Made by a program: the position numbers and the translations under genes. The notes below the pieces were generated by a model, which saw only the letters and a list, made by a program, of their open reading frames with translations, had not been told where the DNA came from and did no database searches. A stretch of 64,000 nucleotides of DNA from Rostratula benghalensis (Eukaryota > Chordata > Aves > Charadriiformes > Rostratulidae), in NCBI GenBank assembly GCA_013399305.1, contig VXAI01000082.1, positions 2,624,380-2,688,379 on the forward strand, in the 5' to 3' direction. Below are positions 13,669 to 25,460 of the stretch, in pieces. How positions within the stretch are numbered: the first letter of the stretch is position 1; every line of letters begins with the position of its first letter.

Positions 13669-15527
13669 ATCATTCAAGTATCCTATAAGAAACAACATAT
13701 TTTATAACTAAAGAAAGCAGGCTTATGAAGCTCATTATGAGAGTACATGTTAACCTGCTTTTAGGTCAGGTGCTCTCAAAAAATACCTATTCATTCAGTC
13801 ACAAACAATATAAGTCATTGTGGGAAAGTGTCACACCTGGCAGAAAAACCATGAAGCTGACTCAAAAGGAAAATAGTAGTATACATCAAATATTCATTGT
13901 GCTACTAATTAGTATTCATCTCTAGTTTCTCCTAAGTAACAAAGGAACATGGCAAATGGGAAAAAAATTACAGGAACAGCAATATTTAATATATACATGT
14001 AACTTCGCTCACCAAACTCATTATTTTCTGTTTTCTTGGGCCATAAACAGCATGACGAGGAAAATAGTTTTGTGTGTGGTCATTTCTATGCATTAATATA
14101 TTTTATAATTTTCTAAGGAACAATTTAAATCCAATGCAACAAATGCTAGAGGCAACAGTAGGCTATTTATGATTTTTTTCCAACTGAATGGCTTTACTAT
14201 ATGATTCCAATAACTGTCAGTTATATCTAATAACAGAAGAACTGTTCCATTGATTAAATTCTGCTTATTTCATTAATCTAGTATGTGCTGTAGACTGCCT
14301 CTCAGTGTTACAGTTTGTCTTTCCCCCATAGATCATTTCAAGACATCTAATAGGGAACGGCAAATCAAACTTACTCCACTATTCACCCTAAGTCTGTAAC
14401 CAACTAAATCCATTAGTTACTTCATGGAGGCATTTCGAATGGTTGGCATTTCATTTAAACCAGGCTACTAAGATCTCTTTTACAAAAGTCCATGGAGGAA
14501 TTTTGCTAAGATTTATTCAGAAGTGAAGTCCTGTCTCATGTCACCCTGTATCATTATGCGGTCTCAGTACTGCAGAATTTTTCTCAGGGATCAGAAGAAT
14601 GTCAAAAATGAGAGAGCAGCTCAGAAATAGGACTTAAATCACTGGTAAAATGTACTGGAGGTCTGCATGCAAACACAATATCACCATTTGAGGAACACTG
14701 ATATACATATTTTAGCATCACAAGATCATCTTCAGTTTTAGTTATGGTACTTTGCTTTGATTAGTTGCCAGCTTCTATTACCCCAAACTCAGCTAGTGTT
14801 TGAGCCGTCCAATGAAGAGCCAACACAAATTTTAGTATAACATATTTATCCCATGATAATGCAGACTACCTTGTCTATCTTGTTGGCCTCAAGATATGGT
14901 AACATTACAAATTTTTGTTTGCACACCTTGATGAACTGTGACTAATATAAGTCTCGACTATGGTTGTATGAACGATCAAGTAGCTCCAGTTCTTTCAGGA
15001 AAACTCATATTGCTGACACAAAATATACACATGAGGGATTCAGAATATGATTATTATTAAAAGGACAGTTTTCACCACACCAATAGAGTCCTTGCTAGGA
15101 ATACTTTACAAATCTATTGTACCTGCATTTGCCAAGTTGCTTCATTTCTTTTGCCTTTACTTGGTTTTCCGTTTCTGCAGAAATGTGAGCACAGAAAATT
15201 TAAGGCTCTAACTTTTGCATGATATGAATAAAGAAATTGTAGGTGTGCTAAGAGGTAAAAATTATCTACTTCATGGGAAAGCTATATACAAATATTGTTG
15301 AGAAAAAGGAATACAAAATGAAAGAAAATATGTCTGTTAATTTAATATATTTAACTACTATTTAGAATTGTTAGTAGTAACTAAGCACAAGGGTAAGAGA
15401 TAGTGAGATAATCCTAACATCAGTGACAGAAATTTGCTTTGTAATTAAAACTAGACTAAAAAATTAGGCACATTAATAGTTAAGTATATACTTGGCAAAA
15501 GAAATACATATATATAAGTTGATTAGG

Positions 15528-15932
15528 TGTCCCTTGGTTGATATCGACTGCTCTGAGTATAGCTGAGAAGTACACATGATGGAAGACTCCCTTTCCTCTC
15601 ACCTGCCTGTGAATCAGCAACCTTTGTTATTCCCCCTAAGGAAGTACGGCTGGATTATTTCCCTGGGCCGTTCTGTAGCTGCCCAGGAGGAATCAGGTGG
15701 AATAGTTTCGAATCCTGAGCATATGTAGGGCACCCTGGCCGGGAAGGCAAGTTCCTATGAGTGAAGGAAGGAACACAAGAGCATGTAAACAAGAAGTTGT
15801 GATCCTGTAGTTATATATAGACTATCTATATCTCAATGCATATCCCCAGTTGTCTGCCACACTAGTAAACTATTGCAGCTCTGCTGACAGCCTCCATCTC
15901 TGCTTCCAGTTCTTGTTTTCATTAATACATGG
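15528..15932 (+). mobile_element. possible old solo LTR (uncertain)
   Basis: A block of clearly higher GC than its flanks. It begins TGTCCCTTGG and contains a TATA-like TATATATAG at 15812-15820. About 45 bases downstream lies AGTAAA (15864-15869), a known weaker poly(A) signal variant, followed by a T/G-rich stretch to about 15930. This order (TG start, TATA, poly(A) signal, T/G-rich U5-like end) suggests an ERV solo LTR. I do not recognise the family. A clean target-site duplication is not visible: TTAGG before the start and TTAAT after a possible CA end agree at only three of five positions. A conserved regulatory block is the alternative. Confidence 0.3.
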
Positions 15933-16190
15933 CAACTTGTGATTTCCTTATTTAAGCTTAAGCCTGTATAGCCTCATGTCATTCGATGGAGGGAAATCTG
16001 TACTGGTGATTCTAAGAACATCTAACATTTTGAAAGACTTTGACATGTCTTTTTACATTAAAAGCAAAGGCAAAGTGGTTGTCTCTGGAACTGGTAAAAT
16101 CATTCAAAGAGTGGAAGTCTCAGGCTAGCTGTCAAATGGTTTAGAGTAAACAATGTTTAAAGTTGAACAATGCCTCTGTTTTAATTGTGC

Positions 16191-16202
16191 GTGTGTGTGT
16201 GT
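16191..16202. repeat. (GT)6 microsatellite
   Basis: Six GT repeats, preceded by GTGC. Confidence 0.8.
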
Positions 16203-16714
16203 ACGCTTGTTTGTAAAACTATTATATAAGTCTGGGGTGATAGAAATACCAGAGTACTTCCCAAGACTTCATTCAGTCTGGCTTTGATTTAGCTAACTTC
16301 TACAGAGGTCTACAAAGCCAAGTATACAAGCTATGAAAATGACTAAATACCCGCAATCTCACACAGGGCTGACACTCTCAATCAGAATCTATTTTGTCTA
16401 GTTAGCCAACTATCTTAATTTTTTTCAGACAAAACTGAGGGGACTACATCTGATGATGTGTAATTCTACTTCTATATCTGGACTGTAACAGTGTTTCAGG
16501 CTTTCATAAATTAATTTTGAATTGTCACTGTGGTGTGGCATAATTCAGAATATGTGTACATATATACACAATCTTGTACATAATGAGAGAACTTGTATTG
16601 AATGTATTAGATTCTGATGTTTCAAATTCAGGGTATTCACTTATTAAAAGGATTGGTGGCTACCGGATTGCATATTTGCTACTACAGGAAATGGTAAATA
16701 CGCTTAATAAAAGG

Positions 16715-16735
16715 AAAAAAAAAAAAAAAAAAAAA
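16715..16735. repeat. A21 homopolymer
   Basis: Run of 21 A followed by an A/G stretch. No poly(A) signal at a suitable distance upstream and no visible retrocopy body. Confidence 0.9.
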
Positions 16736-18629
16736 GAAAGAGAAAAGCCCACAACATGATATTTTAAAAACCTGCACAGGCTTTGGAAAAAAACTTAACT
16801 TGAAAAAGAAAAACAGTTATCAAATTTTTCTTTCCTCTTTCAGCTATTACCAAAGTCACACAGAGATTTAATCTTTCATATAAAAACATAGTGGCAAATA
16901 TACTTTTTTCTGCTTCTGCAGGTAGTAGTAAAATGCCAGTGGGTTTGAAAAATACCCTGATTTAATTACATTTTTAAACTTTAATGTAATCATTCCATCA
17001 TTAGTCACATGTGACCTTTCTGCACAACAAAAACCTCAAACATTTCACAAAGTTTGCTTAGTTGCAACTGAGAAAATTACAGCTGGTAGGCAAAAAAGGT
17101 CCTTTATTTTCTCATTCTCATAATCTCTCTGAGCCAAACAACTATCTAAATACCCAGGTGCTAGCACTCAAAGTGATTAATGGGGCTGAAATGACAGAGC
17201 AAGCTCTTTTCTAACAACTAAAATTATAAAAAGAATCAGATCTTTCTCTCTATTAATGTGTCTTTAATCCTCAGGCACATAACTCCCTGAATTATTAGAC
17301 TGATATACTACCATATTAAAAAAGTATTGACAACTGTGTGTAGAGGCTGAAGGAAATTTTCATTTGCATCATACACAAGCAAGTAACCAGCAGAGATCAA
17401 CAGAATCCCAAGTGTGCAGGTAATGTACAATGCATAGTCTGTAACAGCAGTCTTAACATCCGCATAGCAGACAAAATGCATCACAAACGGACCAAATATA
17501 GTTCATAGAAACAGATCATGGAAAGTTAAACAAGATAGACTTCCAGAGTAATTCTGCTGGGTCTAGTTGCTTACACGGGTCAACTCAAAATAAAATAAAA
17601 GGCGTATTTTCAGAAATTCAGTTTTAGAAAGTCTTTGAATGTGAATTGACTCTAGGACAAACCTTGCATCTAATTGTTCAGGTTATCTTCTATCTATGGT
17701 TCTAACCAGTCCAATTTTTCCGGAGTGTCTGTTTGAGTTTCTAGGGAAGTTTTAAACGTGAATTCCACAACCCTAGATGCAGCATCCAAAAGTCATGAAT
17801 CTGCTCTTCCAGATCTATTTTACATCATTATATATAGAGTGTGATTAGACATTGCCACTTGCAAAGATGCCACATTTTTATCATACATCTGTGTTTTTCA
17901 TATTTCCTATTTATTTGGTGTGGCAGTCACCCTGTTTACACTGTTTCCTGTTGCTATGAGAGAACAATTTTAATCTGCTTATAGCCAAGGAAAATGTATC
18001 AAAGCTCATCATGCTCTGCATGACATGCTGTCATTGATATTTGCAAGCTATCTTTTCCTCCTGGAAAACGAGAGAAATCACTGCAATTGAACTAAGTGAA
18101 CACAACACAATGGGTCATGAACCGGGACCGGAATCATTATAGCTCATTTGTAGAGCCTTCAACAAGAAATTCTTTCAAAGTTCAGTTCTTTTCAATTTTT
18201 CAATAGCTTTTGGAAGATTTTAAAAAAAACTTAAGTGGCACATACTAAAACGTCAACAGCACATGGAAGAGACACAACCTTACAGATTTTCTGCATGCAA
18301 TCAACATTATCTGTAATTTTCCTCACCAGAATGGAGTCCTAAATAACCACATGACTGGTCAACTTTAACACTGACTGACAAAGAGACATAAATGAGAAAA
18401 ATATACTCTGGGAATCATGGTAACAGAACTCAAAAAAGATTATAATCATTAACTATCCAGATGGTGCACTTACTGTTGCTTAGTTTTGGATCATGAATAA
18501 AGCACTACAATCATAAAATTCTTGATGATCTGCATATTCAACAGGAGTTTGTCTTTTCTCGTTGATCCTAATATTAACCACAAAAAGTGGATGAAGCCGT
18601 ATTCTTGTTATTCTTGTGATCCCATTCCA

Positions 18630-18653
18630 CCCCCCCCCCCAACCCCCCTCCGG
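18630..18653 (-). other. C-tract with G-quadruplex potential on minus strand
   Basis: Plus strand has C11, AA, C6, T, CC, GGG. The minus strand therefore carries a G6 run and a G11 run separated by two bases, enough guanines for a G-quadruplex; the plus strand could form an i-motif. It is isolated in AT-rich sequence, with no promoter signals around it. The minus- and plus-strand open frames here (18480-18671, 18522-18713) are proline/glycine readings of the tract. Confidence 0.5.
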
Positions 18654-20382
18654 GAACCTCTGGTTCTTCAAACTCAGACTTTAGTACTTGTTTTCAGTTT
18701 GTCTTACTTGTAGCAATGATGATGTATTTATACAGCTGGTATGTTAGTAGTAATTTGAAAGAACAACAAAAAAGGCTACTAAATTTCACTATATAGCTTT
18801 TAAAAATGTAAATGCTTCTCAGCACACAGCTGCATGATAGATAGCCACAGATATCACAAGCAGGGGATACAGGTGAATGGAAATGAAATATCTGTGATTG
18901 GACAGGCTATGTATAGCTTACATCCATAACAGTGTAAACAACTTAGCCAAAGCTATAGGATTTTATTTAAATAGAATATATTTTGAGAGAACTCACAGAA
19001 GTTAAGTGTTTGGTCCTGGATTGTAGCAGAAAGCTGATACCAGAAAATGGAGAGTGTTTCACCTTTGTCAAAATCATTCTAGTGAGAAAGAAGGAAAGAA
19101 CCTATTTTTAAGCTGTTAACGTACTGGAAACAAATTTCACTTAAAACCCTCTAAAGGATTCTAGAGATAACAGCACAAGAAAGAAGTTCAGTCCAATGTA
19201 GAACACCCAATGGCCACATCTGGTTTTATGCCTGTTTTATTCATCTTTTCTACCATAATGCACAACTAAGCCCCATACTTATTTTAATGTTCCATCTGTT
19301 TAGGCATGTTCTATAACTGCTCTATCTGATTATGCTGACACATAGACATTGCAGCTAGAAAAATCTTAAGGCTCATCATAAAACACTACTATTTTTTGTA
19401 AATAAAATAGAAGTAAATATAATGATGGTGAATGCAGGAATCAGAGTGAAAAAGAATCTTGTGTTGTGATAGATATCCAAGATGTTTTGTCACTGTTTCC
19501 TGGTCAGATGTTTGTCTTTATACTACTGACTTTAACCCTAAATATATAAAGGTTTATTCAAAATTCAGCTCTAAAAATTTCCCTTTTCTTTAGAGGAAAC
19601 CAAGTGGAAACCTATCTTCTTTTCCTAACTTCATACAAGGTACTCATTTGCTTTGTTGAGTATATTTATTACAAAGTAATACAACCTATTATTAGAAGGA
19701 CAGCTTTTTTTTCAAGTCCCACCTCCTTCCTGCATCTGTTCTAAAAACTTAAAACCAGGCTATCTACTATTATCTGCTCTAAAGGCAATAATATCTGAAT
19801 GGTTGGGAAATAGCACTCACAGAAAATTTTACAAAAATCTTGGCAAAATAAAGCAGTGAAAATCTGTTTGTTTTTCTCTAGTCAATTGATAATAGAGATT
19901 GTACAGAGGTTATCCTAAAAGGTTTAGAATTCCTTTACTGAAAATTCATTAAAAATGTGTAATGTTATCTTCAATAGATGCGTCTGCATAATATACTTCC
20001 ATGCGGGAGCAGATTGTTTACAGAATAAACTTTATGACTTAATAAACGTGAATACTGATACTTCATGTTTAATATGTGAAAATATTTGCCTATCTTAAAT
20101 ATTTTCAGTTATCCAAATGTATAATAGAATCTGAAAATTCTCTGCTAAACTTAATGCCTGGTTGTTGCTTGGTTTTGGGAATTTTTTATTTTTTTTTGCC
20201 TAAAAATGTAGTCAGCCTTTTACTTCACTTGGAGCAAAACACCTGATTTAGCTGATTAGTTTTGCATCACAGGTAACAGGAAAATATAACATAATTTTTA
20301 CACTGATGTTTGTCCAAACCACCTAATAAATTAATGAACAGATTTATAGAAATCAGGACTAATGTTCTAAAAACTCAGAGTT

Positions 20383-20406
20383 AAAAAAAAAAAAAAAAAA
20401 AAAAAA
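20383..20406. repeat. A24 homopolymer
   Basis: Run of 24 A. An AATAAA lies at 20325-20330, about 53 bases upstream, which is further than usual for a genuine poly(A) tail of a retrocopy. Confidence 0.9.
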
Positions 20407-21322
20407 GCAAGACATTTACTATATGGTAAATAATTTTTTAAAAATGCCATAAAATTCTTTTGTTTTACATTTATATTGACTTTGGATCTATTACCATAAT
20501 TTCCCAAAGCAACCAGGGTGTACCTGAAAAATCTAATTCATTCTGCAGTCACATCTGTCCCTACAGTTGAGCATCCTGAAGACACTTCTCCACACTTTTC
20601 CAAAAACTTCTCTGGCAATTTCCTGGGTTTTGCCTAGGGTGACTTCTGTCTACTCTGCTATTCTCTAAACCCAGGGAGAAACTTCTCTCCAGAACCAGTA
20701 GTTACTTGGGAACAGCATGTCCCTTCTGTTATTTCCTGGGCTGTAACACTCTACATGCTAGTGAAAATTGCTATTGTGAAATCCTGAATACAAAGTTTCT
20801 TGTAAGTCATCAAGGCAGAGTCATTCCTACTGGAAAGTCCAGCAGCAAAGCATCCTGTCAAATCATGGTAAATCTTACAGATTCTTTTATATCCTCATTT
20901 CTGGGTCACAGATGTTTCTTTTATTTGTCAAAATGCTGGTGTTTGTTTCTCAGAAACCTCCTGGAGTTTTAAAATCACAAGGGGAAAAAAAAATTATTTC
21001 CATTACTGCATCAGAACTACACAAAAAACTACTAAAAATTAGTACTTTTCAGCACTGGTTAATTATTATTTTTAAGGGAAAAAAAAAAGTAACTAATTCC
21101 CACTCCTTTCTTTGTTCGTAATCATCTGAGGAATGTTTTTTTCTATAAGATGTTTCTGAAGAAAACCCACATACATTATTTCCTTCTTTCAGAAACTCCT
21201 GCTCTGAAAGTAGCCTTTCACAAATCCTGCAACATTAAATAAGGTTAGAAGAACCCCAAGAATAATAAATCAGTAAATGACAATACTTGTTTTTCTGCTA
21301 TTAAAAGCAAAAATACACTTCC

Positions 21323-21339
21323 TTTTTTTTTTTTTTTTT
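21323..21339. repeat. T17 homopolymer
   Basis: Uninterrupted run of 17 T. Confidence 0.9.
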
Positions 21340-21584
21340 CCTTCACACTTAAACTGCCTCTTTCACACCAATATCTAATATCCTTTTATTAACTTGTTTA
21401 CTTCCTCATTAGGCATTCAGTTAAAATGACCTGTGGCACATCAGCTGACTTCAACAGATTAGCGTAGTTGTGAGATGTGCCAAAACGGGCATATCTATGC
21501 CCTGAATATATTTAGTTTGAATGTTGCAAGATCTTTTAACTATCAGAAAAATGAAGTTCTAGCAGTGTCTAATTATGAATAGGA

Positions 21585-22052
21585 GGACCAGCGGAAAGTC
21601 CAGCGTAGGGCAACAAAGATGATTAAGGGATTGGAGCACCTTCCTTATGAGGAAAGGCTCAAAGAGCTAGGACTCTTCAGCCTGGAGAAGAGAAGGCTGA
21701 AGGGAAACCTTATCTATGTTTACAAGTACCTAAAGGGTGGGTTGAAGGAGGATGGAGACAGACTCTTTTCGGTGGTTCCCAGCGACAGGACGAGGGGCAA
21801 TGGGTACAAGCTGGAACATGGGAGGTTTCATTCAAATATGAGGAAAATCTTCTTTTGGGTGAGAGTGACAGAGCACTGTAACAGGATGCTTGGCGAGGGA
21901 GTGGAGTCCCCTTCTCTGGAGATTTTCAAGATCCTGCTGGATGCAGCCCTGAGTTACATGCTCTAGGCAATCCTGCTTTGGCAGAGGAGTTGGACTAGAT
22001 ATCTCTAAAGGTCCCTTCCAACTCCAAAATTCTGTGATTCCATGACTCTAAA
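21585..22052 (+). mobile_element. CR1 LINE 3' fragment, plus strand
   Basis: 5'-truncated CR1 copy of about 470 bp. It starts in the ORF2 C-terminal region (GTCCAGCGTAGGGCAACAAA), runs through the C-terminal open frame and the short 3' UTR (GGTCCCTTCCAACTC), and ends in the degenerate tail ATTCTGTGATTCCATGACTC. Its protein ([20 protein letters not shown]) and spacing match the chicken-type CR1 group, like the fragment at 39.1 kb and unlike copies A-D. Confidence 0.93.
21619..21966 (+). pseudogene. CR1 ORF2 C-terminal 115 codons, uninterrupted
   Basis: Open for 115 codons from the first ATG after the truncation point to a TAG. The translation carries the CR1 ORF2 C-terminal signature, from [20 protein letters not shown] through SDRTRGNG to SPSLEIFK. 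This part lies after the reverse-transcriptase core and has no catalytic residues. The frame is intact, while the other CR1 copies in the window, except perhaps the shortest, are broken. That may mean a younger insertion or merely a short target for mutation. It is not an independent gene: the ATG is internal to ORF2. Confidence 0.85.
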
Positions 22053-22860
22053 ATGATATAGAAAAGGGATGACACAGTATCATTGTCTAAGCTAGACGGA
22101 TATTAGAATGAGAAACCCAGGAGCTTTCTTCCATTTTTAAATTACAAAGCCAACCAACAAAAATCACCATCCTAAATTACTTCACCTACTGATTTTCCAA
22201 AACCCACAAATGATAATTTTCCTTCTCTCCTGATTAGGTTTCAAAAATACTACCATTTCCCTCCTTTTGCCTGAAAGCGGTTCTACCTCTGATATTATAC
22301 TTCCAGTTTCATCACATCCTAGTCTTCTATGCATCTTCTATACTTGCACTGTTTTTACTGTATGTTAAATTTTAACTTACTCTATTTAATCTTTTACTGC
22401 TCACATCTTAATTATCTTTTATTGCTTTTTAGCCTTCAAATCAATTTTTCTCATTCCCTTATGTTTACTAGTCCACATCCTTTAAAGGTTTCAAGTGTCA
22501 AATGATTCTCTAAAGTTTCCGTCCACACAGCACAGCTCTAGTGACCTTGGTCTATAGAAAATCTTTATGACTTCATGATTCTTCTTTAAGAACTGCACGG
22601 AGACAGCTTCATGCTTTTGTCTTTCAAAATCCACATATAATATTTCCTATGACAACAAATGATGTAGATCACAAATACATTACAAGGATTAGTTCATGGA
22701 ACTAAGTTACAAGATGAGAAAATAACATTTTCTCCTTAATTTTTATTATTTTTTTTTCTATTAAGGGGAAAAAAAAAGATTATTCAAACTATTCAAACTG
22801 CAGCTACAAACACATAAAAATTGATTAGATATAACCTCACTAACTTTTATGCTGTTACAG

Positions 22861-22940
22861 ATGTGAGTTCTAAGCTGTTTCCTTTGGATGCAAGTCCAAG
22901 TTACCAGCTTTTAAATTGCTCTAGCCAATCCTGTTCAGTT
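22861..22940 (+). other. possible 80-nt exon
   Basis: A textbook-like 3' splice site precedes it: CTAAC branch-like sequence at 22840-22844, then TTTTATGCTGTTACAG ending at 22860. A strong 5' splice site, GTAAGTATA, follows at 22941. One frame is open across all 80 nt (entry after two bases, ending on a codon boundary). An open frame of this length is not rare by chance, and I do not recognise the peptide (part: VSSKLFPLDASPSYQ). A non-coding RNA exon is equally possible. Confidence 0.25.
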
Positions 22941-23919
22941 GTAAGTATAAGATAAATCAACCATAATTTTATTTTTCTGTACTTTTCAGAAAAGTGTAAT
23001 AAGAAAATGCTGAAAGAAAGTAATTTAACCAGGTTTCTGGTGAAAGGTAGAAAAATCTGAGACCAGTGTTATAAAGCACAGAAATGAAGAACAGTCACAT
23101 TTACCTACAGTCACAGTTGTTAGGAGCCAGTAATTCACATCAGAATTTGCTTTGGTTTCTGCAAGAATAGGATTATTTTATTCAGAGGCTCACATAGTAG
23201 AGCTGGCACACTACAATCTACAAAAGGAAAATACGGAAGAACATGTCTTGCCTGGAAGGATCTTTTCTTTTTACTGTTGTCTCTGTTGAGTTATTTCATT
23301 GTTTTACAAGAACATGAAAGGACCCTTTATTACAGCATAATATAAAGCCAACTAAAATGAAAATTAGATGTATAACACGGTCGTATTCCAATAACAACAA
23401 TTAGTCAATACTAATCCTGTTAAAATAATCAAATTCTGACTCAGTTACTGCTGGAAACAGAGACATAAAACTAATGAAACAATTTAATATTTTGCCTTGG
23501 AATATCACTTATAATCTTCTCCAAACTAATATTGAAAGCCATGCTGTGATTTATTTGATAATTATGTTTAGTTAACAGACCATGGGCTTTTTTTATTAGC
23601 CAATGGTATCACCAGACAGAATTAACTTTAAGGTGGTATTCTCTGTAACATTATCAGTAAAATTAAATCCCTCTGTCACTTTAGCGTATTGGCCTAAAAT
23701 GAAAACTATTACAGGAAAAGTAAGCCTCTGCTTCTTTGCTCTTCTGAAATATTTTTTTTAGCCCAAAAGAGATAAATTAGAAAAATACAGATAGATTTTT
23801 TAGATAAGTGATAAAATCTCCACAGAACACGAGAAGTTTCCTCATTTCTACACATCAAGCCAAGAGGCCTGGTTAAATAAAGAAAAAAAAAACATCTGAA
23901 AAAGGGGTTTTTGGCTGGA

Positions 23920-24240
23920 GGGAAGCAGATCGCTGACACCTATTTATGCGTGCTGGCACAGACAGGACACAGGAACAACCATAAAACCACAGGTGAAATA
24001 CAAAAAGTGAATTTATTTTTGTTGCTTCGCTAACTGGGAGATCCCTGAAGCAGCACCCAGGCAGAGGCACACAAGCAGGGATGCAGGCACTGCAGAGCTG
24101 AACCCACACTAGAGGATCACTGAACCTGCTGATTTTCCCAGGGTTTCAGGAATTTGCACAGGTGTAGTTTACCATTGCGCTTGGACCTTTCCCACAGCAG
24201 GGCAGGAATCTCAAGCCTGTTTGAGAGGGTGCCTTTAAGT
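23920..24240. other. GC-richer block, possible old LTR or regulatory DNA
   Basis: Composition rises sharply from flanking AT-rich DNA, with blocks such as CACCCAGGCAGAGGCAC. On the minus strand an AATAAA (24012-24017) is followed by a T-rich stretch, compatible with an LTR R/U5 region. I cannot name a family and see no LTR ends. A conserved element is the alternative. Confidence 0.2.
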
Positions 24241-25429
24241 CAATCATAGACCTATGTTATTGAAACACAGATGTTCTGTTTGTCCAACACACAAGGCTAA
24301 ACAACAATTAGTATATGTGTTTTTCCACACCTCAGTTGTGGGTCACTTGAGCCTGTGTACAGTCATCCATGCCAATCTTCTGTTATTTTCCCACACCCAT
24401 AATAAACCAACCTTGAGATAAATAATGGATTTACCTCAAATTTTGCAACGTAGCAATTAAGAACAGCTGAGTTCTAATATGTCACTTATCAAAATGGCAT
24501 TAAAACTGTATTATTTATTTGGAATTGCACAAAGATATTGAGTCTCTCTTTTTTTTCCTTCCCTCTTTTTTGTTTTAAACCTCCAAAGAGCAGTAGCCAT
24601 GTGATTACAGGAGGTTTTGGTGAAAAGTTATTTAAAATCCGGCTGTTAGATTTTATATACAATTTAAAACAAGAGAGTTATACGTACTTGAAAGTACAGC
24701 ATTATGGGTTTATTGAACATATAGGAATCCCACAAGAATCAGCAAACTTTAAAACCATTAATTTCCTAATGTTGCCTGTCACATAGTGTTTAAAGGGCTA
24801 CAGACAGATATTTAGGATCTTTGAGGATTTTGCCACACAAGAAATATAAGAACATGAGAAAGCATATTCAGTTTACGAGAGTTTTGGTTAACACTGTAAC
24901 ATATATTGTGAATTTGGGAGAAAAAAACTAAAATATTTTTCCAATGGGCAAATCTACATGCATTCATTTGAAAAAAGTTACCCTTTATATTATTTATGCT
25001 CTCATAAATAATGTGGGTTTTCCAAATATTAAACCATTCAAAAAAACAGCCATCAGCCAAGACTCCAGTGTGCTAAACAGCAATAAATGCTAAACAAAAG
25101 TATGATTAATATGACAAATATAAAAAATAAATTTGCAGATCATAAATTAAAAAGAAGACAGATCCTTAAATATTTAATAGGGGTTTTTAAAATGTTGACT
25201 GAAATTTCTATTTTTAAAAAAATATGTTAGCAAAAAAATTGGTGGCTTTTATTTGGTAAAACGTCCCTCTAGATTTGCTGTACTTTGCTTAAGTTCTTAA
25301 TTAGCTGTCAGCATTATTTAACTTATGTGTGCTTGCTATTCTTCTAGCACACCCCTAGCTGTCATTACTCTGTCACTCAGAATTAATACCTTTGCCATTG
25401 TATGTCATCAACTTAAAAGTGATTTTCTG

Positions 25430-25460
25430 TTTCTGTTGGTCCCGGAGAGACCAACAGAAA
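25430..25460. repeat. perfect 12-bp inverted repeat with 7-nt loop
   Basis: Left arm TTTCTGTTGGTC (25430-25441) and right arm GACCAACAGAAA (25449-25460) are exact reverse complements. They flank the 7-nt loop CCGGAGA. The stem ends at a mismatch (G opposite G). As RNA from either strand it would form a stable hairpin; as DNA it could extrude a small cruciform. It is shorter than a microRNA precursor. Confidence 0.85.

Larger units (their letters stand above)
12993..21583. other. AT-rich unique non-coding DNA
   Basis: No gene recognised. It contains several homopolymers, (GT)6 near 16.19 kb, a poly-C tract at 18.63 kb and one GC-richer block (15.53-15.93 kb) listed separately as a possible LTR. 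All open frames are under 110 codons and most cross homopolymers. Confidence 0.7.

Noticed and set aside
15695..15725. TTCGAATCC resembling a tRNA B box, with TAGCTGCCCAGG upstream resembling an A box
   Set aside because: The bases flanking the loop do not pair as a T stem, no acceptor stem is found, and the D-arm does not fold.
20325..20406. AATAAA followed by A24, as in a processed retrocopy
   Set aside because: Spacing of about 53 bases is too long, and no spliced gene body or target-site duplication is recognised upstream.
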